From: Blattabacterium cuenoti
GTDB lineage: Bacteria > Bacteroidota > Bacteroidia > Flavobacteriales > Blattabacteriaceae
Assembly: GCF_014252035.1 (NCBI RefSeq)
Contig: NZ_CP059207.1
Location: forward strand, 557,527-621,526
DNA length: 64,000 nt
Direction: 5' to 3'
Positions 63,874 through 64,000 of the stretch are shown here, in pieces. Both the position numbers and the translations under genes were made by a program. The notes under the pieces are model-generated. The model searched no databases and was not told the origin of the DNA. It worked only from the letters and a program-made list of their open reading frames with translations. Each line of letters opens with the position of its first letter. The stretch's first letter is position 1.

Positions 63874-64000
63874 ATTATTAAAAAAAGATTATAATATATA
63901 ATGATTTTGGTAGGTTGACTGTCTTCATAGTTTTCAATAACTTTACTACTTTTCATATGAAAGATAAAAATTTTTGATTTAATTTTTAAAAATAAAATTT
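63874..64000. other. Right window edge, no gene recognised
   Basis: The 127 bases upstream of the mscS-like gene contain stops in all frames that could be followed and no recognised RNA. They presumably contain the promoter of the mscS-pdxJ unit. Confidence 0.4.

Overview
The window looks like a stretch of the chromosome of a reduced-genome flavobacterial (Bacteroidota) insect endosymbiont, most probably Blattabacterium, the cockroach and Mastotermes symbiont. The reasons are very strong A+T bias with Lys/Ile/Asn-rich proteins, dense packing with many few-base overlaps, and no mobile elements, phage, CRISPR or rRNA. Bacteroidota hallmarks are an LpxC-FabZ fusion, a DUF2795 protein, atpD-atpC apart from the rest of the ATP synthase genes, and TAnnTTTG promoter boxes. 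The gene content (leucine pathway, B6 genes, menD, pckA, the suf operon) is too rich for Sulcia-type symbionts. The assignment rests on reading proteins from memory, not on a search.

Layout: 1-2.8 kb (-) acpP-fabF-rnc plus a hydrolase; 2.9-5.8 kb (+) pckA and pdxA; 5.8-7.6 kb (-) atpDC; 7.6-11.3 kb (+) ribF and an AddB-like nuclease; 11.3-15.6 kb (-) leuACDB; 15.7-17.3 kb (+) a conserved protein of unknown function; 17.3-22.5 kb a membrane protein, tyrS, era and clpB; 22.6-29.1 kb (+) prfB-speA-speB-cmk-fabG-menD; 29.0-33.3 kb (-) DUF2795-secA-sanA-like; 33.4-39.1 kb fmt, hup, pdxH, tRNA(CAU), dnaN and pheT; 39.1-41.4 kb (-) trxB-glyS; 41.5 kb an orphan HsdR-N protein; 42-48.3 kb (-) lpxC/fabZ-efp-sucD-pth-tRNA-Arg-lepA-gapA; 48.4-51.8 kb a small membrane ORF, rpmH, an M14 peptidase, a CPBP protease and rnz; 51.8-53.3 kb (-) a LolC/E-like permease and rbfA; 53.4-61.0 kb a tRNA pair and the long (-) unit yidD-lgt-DUF192-sufABCDS-rplU-rpmA-tRNA-Arg; 61.1-63.9 kb (-) mscS-pdxJ-hydrolase.

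The genes describe a symbiont that makes leucine, vitamin B6, flavins, menaquinone, fatty acids and Fe-S clusters. It feeds carbon through PEP carboxykinase and GAPDH, and can convert arginine via agmatine to putrescine and urea. No unknown multigene system was found. The most notable observations are signs of genome erosion: a cmk gene split at an A10 tract, an LpxC domain that has lost catalytic residues while its fused FabZ domain stays intact, a PheT without its tRNA-binding OB domain, a highly diverged DnaN, a sanA-like gene with no ATG start, and two perfect 18-20 bp hairpins inside coding sequences. The largest gene-free gap is about 265 bases (4500-4764).
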